Shown here: positions 60,314 to 64,000 of the stretch, piece after piece
How the letters are laid out: every line of letters starts with the position of its first letter
How positions within the stretch are numbered: position 1 is the stretch's first letter
Assembly: GCA_029245785.1 (NCBI GenBank)
Contig: JAQWOR010000010.1
Location: 1 to 64,000, forward strand
From: Polaribacter sp.
GTDB lineage: Bacteria; Bacteroidota; Bacteroidia; Flavobacteriales; Flavobacteriaceae
DNA: 64,000 nt
Reading direction: 5' to 3'
Translations under genes and position numbers: made by a program
Notes under the pieces: model-generated
The model's input: only the letters and a program-made list of their open reading frames with translations
The model's database searches: none
What the model was told of the DNA's origin: nothing

Positions 60314-61846
60314 ATGAAAACAGAATTGATTATTCGTTCCAGTTCTTCTGATATTGATTTTGCCTTACTAAGAGATGGTAAACTTATTGAATTAAATAAA
60401 GAGACAAATGATAATAAATTTTCTGTTGGCGATATTTTTATTGCTAAAATAGGAAAAGTATTGTCTGGCTTAAATGCAGCTTTTGTAAATGTTGGCTATC
60501 CAAAAGATGGTTTTTTACATTATCATGATTTAGGTGCACAAGTGCAATCTTTAAACACATTCCTTAAGAAAGTAAGCACAGGTAAATACAAAGAATTCAC
60601 TTTAAAAAATTTCCGCTTTGAAAACGATATTAACAAAGGCGGCAGCATTAATGATGTTTTAAAAACAGGACAAAACTTATTAGTGCAAATTGTAAAAGAG
60701 CCTATTTCTACAAAAGGACCTCGTATCAGCTCAGAGCTTTCAATAGCCGGCCGGTTTTTGGTCTTAGTTCCTTTTTCTAACAGAGTTTCCGTTTCACAAA
60801 AAATAGAAGATTCGAAAGAAAAAGAACGCCTCAAAAGACTTGCTCAAAGCATCAAGCCAAAAGGGTTTGGCGTGATACTAAGAACAGTTGCTCAAGGTAA
60901 AAAAGTAGCAGAATTAGATCGAGATTTACAAAACTCTTTAGACCGTTGGAAAACAATGTGTAAAAGCATTGCGAACACAAATACACCAACAAAAATATTG
61001 AGCGAACTAAACAGAGCATCTTCTATTTTAAGAGATGTAATGAATGATTCTTTTACAAACATTATTACCAACGACAAATCTCTTTACACAGAGATTAAAG
61101 ATTATTTACAAGAAATTTATCCTGAAAAGGTAAATATTGTAAAATTGCATGACACAAAAACACCTGTTTTTGAGAAGTTTGGTATAGAACGCCAAATCAA
61201 AGCTTCTTTTGGAAAAACAGTTTCCATGAGTAAAGGTGCTTATTTGGTTATTGAACATACCGAAGCATTGCATGTAATAGACGTTAATAGCGGTAATAGA
61301 TCTAACAAAGCCAATTCTCAAGAAGATACAGCATTGGAAGTTAATTTAATTGCGGCAAAAGAAGTTGCCAGACAATTACAATTAAGAGATATGGGAGGAA
61401 TTATTGTGGTCGATTTTATTGACATGCAAAGTTCAGAAAACAGAAACAAACTTTTTCAATTCTTGAAAGATGAAATGTCTCTTGACAGAACAAAACACAA
61501 AATTTTACCTCCAAGTAAATTCGGTTTGATACAAATTACTAGACAAAGGGTTCGCCCTGAGCTAACTATTAAAACTAGAGAGCCCAACCCCAATAAAAAT
61601 GGAGAAGTTGAAGCTCCTATTGTTTTAATAGATCAAATTGAAAATGAGCTAGAACGAATAATTTCTAGTAATAAAAACTACAAAGAGATTACCTTAAACG
61701 TACATCCTTTTGTAGCATCCTATCTAAAAGAAGGGGTGACATCTGTTCGTTTCAGATGGTTTTTAAAATACAAAAAGTGGATTCATATTTTACCTAGAGA
61801 TGCTTACCAATACTTACAATATCGATTTTATAAAAAAAGTAAGTAA
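60314..61846 (+). CDS. rng: Ribonuclease E/G family protein
   Basis: A 510-residue RNase G-type endoribonuclease. An S1-like RNA-binding domain spans about residues 35-120 (NKFSVGDIFIAKIGKVLSGLNAAFVNVGYPKDGFLH). Metal-binding aspartates lie in VIDVNSG (about 321) and VVDFIDM (about 365). The CPxC zinc-link of E. coli RNase E/G is absent (TIKTREPNPNKNGE), as in other Bacteroidota homologs. It is preceded by HU and the basic protein, and a strong terminator follows. Confidence 0.93.
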   Translation: MKTELIIRSSSSDIDFALLRDGKLIELNKETNDNKFSVGDIFIAKIGKVLSGLNAAFVNVGYPKDGFLHYHDLGAQVQSLNTFLKKVSTGKYKEFTLKNFRFENDINKGGSINDVLKTGQNLLVQIVKEPISTKGPRISSELSIAGRFLVLVPFSNRVSVSQKIEDSKEKERLKRLAQSIKPKGFGVILRTVAQGKKVAELDRDLQNSLDRWKTMCKSIANTNTPTKILSELNRASSILRDVMNDSFTNIITNDKSLYTEIKDYLQEIYPEKVNIVKLHDTKTPVFEKFGIERQIKASFGKTVSMSKGAYLVIEHTEALHVIDVNSGNRSNKANSQEDTALEVNLIAAKEVARQLQLRDMGGIIVVDFIDMQSSENRNKLFQFLKDEMSLDRTKHKILPPSKFGLIQITRQRVRPELTIKTREPNPNKNGEVEAPIVLIDQIENELERIISSNKNYKEITLNVHPFVASYLKEGVTSVRFRWFLKYKKWIHILPRDAYQYLQYRFYKKSK

Positions 61847-61866
61847 GGCAATTCGAATATCGAAAT

Positions 61867-61903
61867 AAAAACCCGCTCCGATACCTATTGGAGCGGGTTT
61901 TTT
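61867..61903 (+). terminator. Terminator of rng, shared with the convergent gene
   Basis: Stem AAAACCCGCTCC/GGAGCGGGTTTT with a T6 tract. It lies between the convergent rng and patatin genes and may act both ways. Confidence 0.88.
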
Positions 61904-61924
61904 ATGGAATATGGTTTCACAAAA

Positions 61925-64000
61925 TTAAAACCAAAAACCTAAATTAAAATACCAATAATGGTTTTTAGTGTCTGGAGACCATGAGTGCTTTAACTCAATT
62001 GGTCCTATAAGCGTATTAACACTATACCCAAGGGCATACCCTGATTTGGTGTCGTCAAAAAGAACTCCATTTTTAAGCACACTCTCTTTTACCCTGGCGT
62101 AATTCCCTAAAAAACTGACATACTGATTTCTAAAAACTTGGTATCTAAAATAAAATGTCGATTTTACAAATGATTGTTCTGAGAGCGCCCCAATATCATA
62201 TCCATAAAAAGAAACAAAAGTGTTGATTAAATTTTGATTGTACCCTCCTAAATGAAAATCAAAATATTTAGCTCCAACCATACCTAAAGTAAAGCCTGCT
62301 TCAGAGATATATTCCATCGTAAAGTTTTCAAAAACTGTTTTTACAACGCCTATTTTTCCTGATATTTGAGAAAATTGAACAAAATTTTTGTTGTAATTCG
62401 ACGACCACAAATACCACCTAAAATTCGCATCAATTTGCACTCCTTTTTTGGGAAAATATTTGTGATCATAGGTGTCTAGCTTCAGGTAAGAAATTCCGTT
62501 TATATAATCACTTTTATCAAAGAAAAAGGGATCTTCAGAACCGGTAGAAATAGTATTGGTTTTTGCCACAATTTTTTTGTGCTCAAGCCCTATACCAAAA
62601 GCAAATTTTCGATCAAAAGTTGTTTGAATATGAATTGAGTTTGTAAAATCTACATAGTTTAAATCCAATTCATTAATTCCCTCTTCATTAAAAGAAATTC
62701 CTGCCCCAAATCTATTGTATCTAGAACTAAATCCGAAGCTGTAATAAAACCCATTGTCTATAAAATAATTCAAATTATATCTTGGCTTATCTCCTATAAT
62801 TAAATCAACAGACAATACATCATTTTTAAGCAATATATTTTTATGATTGTAGTTGATCAACAATGCAGATTTATAAACCAAATCATAATGCACCCCCAAC
62901 CTTAACTCTGCTTTTTCATCACTCTCTCTCGTTGTTATGACTAGCTTTCTTCCAGTAGCATTCTTCTCGAATATAAAATCTACTCGTTGAAAACTACCTG
63001 TTGATGTTAAATAATTCATCTTCTTTGACATTTCTTCATAAGAAATCGAATCGCCTACACGCAACTTAAGGACTCCCAAAACATACGTTTTTGTATAGTT
63101 TTTTCCGCCTTTAACCTCAATCTCATTCACTAAAAACCTTGACAGTTCGGTGTTTTTTTTGAGGTGTTTTTTCTTTTGAATTTGTAAGGCTGAAATGCTA
63201 TCAAAAATTGCCAAAAACGGAAGACTAGCTTCCTTTCCTTTTTCTACTATTTGGCTCGCCTTATCAAAAGAAACCACCGAGTACATAGAAATATCTGGAT
63301 GTATATATACATCTGTATCTGCAATTTGAGCAGGGCTTTTCTGATACATCTGATAACTTGTAATCTGGCTTAACACATCTAAAACAGATTTTATTTTTTC
63401 TTTTTTAAATAACTTTCCCTGTACATCTACACCGATAATAATATCAGCCCCTGTTTTTTTCATCTCATCTATTGGAAAATTATTTGCAATTCCTCCATCA
63501 ATTAATAACTTGCCCTCAGCTTCTACAGGAGTTAAAATGGTTGGAAAAGAACTACTTGCTCTTAACGCTAAAGGCAAATACCCTTTGGTTAACTTTACTT
63601 GCGCTCCCGTTTCTACATCTGTTGCAATGCAAAAAAACGGAATTGGTAATTTTGAGAAATCACGTATCGTATCTACTGAAGACAATAAATAGGTCAAATA
63701 ATTCAATACATTTTGCCCTTTAGAAACTCCTTTCGGAAGCCCTATTTCCCCTTCATAAACAGGCAATACAAGGGTGTTTTTTTCTCCGTACTCTTTGTCA
63801 AAAAAAGCTTTAGATCTTCTCGGGTTGACATCTTTCAACACCTTGAAAAAATCTGTATCTAACATGATTTTTTCAATCTGATTAGCATTGTATCCAGCGG
63901 CATATAAGCCGCCAATAATTGCACCCATGCTTGTGCCACCAATATAATCTACTTGAATTCCTGCGCTGTCTATTGCTTTTAAAACTCCAATATGCGCAAA
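61925..64000 (-). CDS. Patatin-like phospholipase with C-terminal outer membrane barrel (truncated at the window edge)
   Basis: Partial: its N terminus lies beyond 64000. The patatin domain shows the nucleophile elbow GTSMG near the edge (Ser in GGTSMGAIIGG) and the catalytic aspartate in LLIDGGIANNFP. Residues about 300 to the end form a POTRA-like segment and a surface-antigen (BamA/Omp85-type) barrel, ending HYWYFNLGFWF. This arrangement matches PlpD-like type Vd autotransporters. Whether the phospholipase domain is exposed at the surface is inferred. Confidence 0.9.
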   Translation of the reverse strand, partial: FAHIGVLKAIDSAGIQVDYIGGTSMGAIIGGLYAAGYNANQIEKIMLDTDFFKVLKDVNPRRSKAFFDKEYGEKNTLVLPVYEGEIGLPKGVSKGQNVLNYLTYLLSSVDTIRDFSKLPIPFFCIATDVETGAQVKLTKGYLPLALRASSSFPTILTPVEAEGKLLIDGGIANNFPIDEMKKTGADIIIGVDVQGKLFKKEKIKSVLDVLSQITSYQMYQKSPAQIADTDVYIHPDISMYSVVSFDKASQIVEKGKEASLPFLAIFDSISALQIQKKKHLKKNTELSRFLVNEIEVKGGKNYTKTYVLGVLKLRVGDSISYEEMSKKMNYLTSTGSFQRVDFIFEKNATGRKLVITTRESDEKAELRLGVHYDLVYKSALLINYNHKNILLKNDVLSVDLIIGDKPRYNLNYFIDNGFYYSFGFSSRYNRFGAGISFNEEGINELDLNYVDFTNSIHIQTTFDRKFAFGIGLEHKKIVAKTNTISTGSEDPFFFDKSDYINGISYLKLDTYDHKYFPKKGVQIDANFRWYLWSSNYNKNFVQFSQISGKIGVVKTVFENFTMEYISEAGFTLGMVGAKYFDFHLGGYNQNLINTFVSFYGYDIGALSEQSFVKSTFYFRYQVFRNQYVSFLGNYARVKESVLKNGVLFDDTKSGYALGYSVNTLIGPIELKHSWSPDTKNHYWYFNLGFWF

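Overview
The window is a low-GC chromosomal segment from a member of the Flavobacteriaceae (Bacteroidota). The evidence is the gliding/type IX secretion genes sprA, gldD and gldE, promoters of the TTTG-N17-19-TAnnTTTG type, almost no Shine-Dalgarno sequences, several TTG starts, a 50S L21 protein with a C-terminal extension, and short dispersed palindromic repeats typical of this family. I cannot name the genus from sequence alone.

Layout. 0-5 kb: tRNA-Asn, then sucA-sucB (2-oxoglutarate dehydrogenase E1 and E2). 4.6-8.2 kb: a phosphate module (OprO/P-like porin plus a PiT transporter fused to a PhoU-like domain). 8.3-11.6 kb: a SulP bicarbonate/sulfate-type transporter overlapping a beta-carbonic anhydrase gene, and a TetR regulator with a palindromic operator candidate. 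11.8-16.3 kb: a DUF255 thioredoxin-like lipoprotein, tsaB and a TolC-like protein. 16.5-21.5 kb: a respiratory operon (heme O synthase, two cytochrome oxidase subunit III proteins, subunit IV, a SCO-like pair, DUF420 and a small CxxC protein). 21.6-21.9 kb: tRNA-Gly and tRNA-Leu. 22-24.3 kb: an orphan sugar N-acetyltransferase and two TonB-like paralogs. 24.4-35.1 kb: the maeB-ruvA-sprA-gcvH-vanZ gene string, in which maeB carries an in-frame stop. 35.3-37.7 kb: a DUF5686 outer membrane protein.

37.8-46.4 kb is the most plastic part. It is a molybdenum cofactor (Moco) cluster (moaD, moaE, moeB, mobA-like, moaC, moeA, moaA) interrupted by a toxin-antitoxin pair, a GNAT gene, a GIY-YIG nuclease gene and many dispersed repeats. 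Two of those repeats lie inside moeB and moeA as in-frame peptide insertions. The toxin-antitoxin module is bracketed by a 49-bp perfect direct repeat of the moaE 5' end, so moaE appears once as a 27-codon stub and once intact. 46.5-49.8 kb holds three Stealth-family sugar phosphotransferase paralogs, with a decayed copy of the rplU 5' end between two of them. 50-50.8 kb: rpmA and rplU. 51-54.4 kb: two M16 peptidase homologs, one with the zinc motif and one without. 55.5-56.2 kb: a heavy-metal-associated lipoprotein gene with a cysteine-rich repeat tail, broken by a one-base frameshift. 56.2-59.6 kb: the conserved mutY-ssb-gldE-gldD cluster. 59.7-61.8 kb: HU, a 29-residue basic protein and RNase G. 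The window ends inside a patatin/surface-antigen fusion gene.

The observations most worth following are the moaE-restoring toxin-antitoxin insertion, the repeat-derived peptides inside MoeA and MoeB, the GIY-YIG gene between direct repeats, the rplU and tRNA-Asn partial duplications, and the two apparent gene breaks (maeB nonsense, metal-lipoprotein frameshift).
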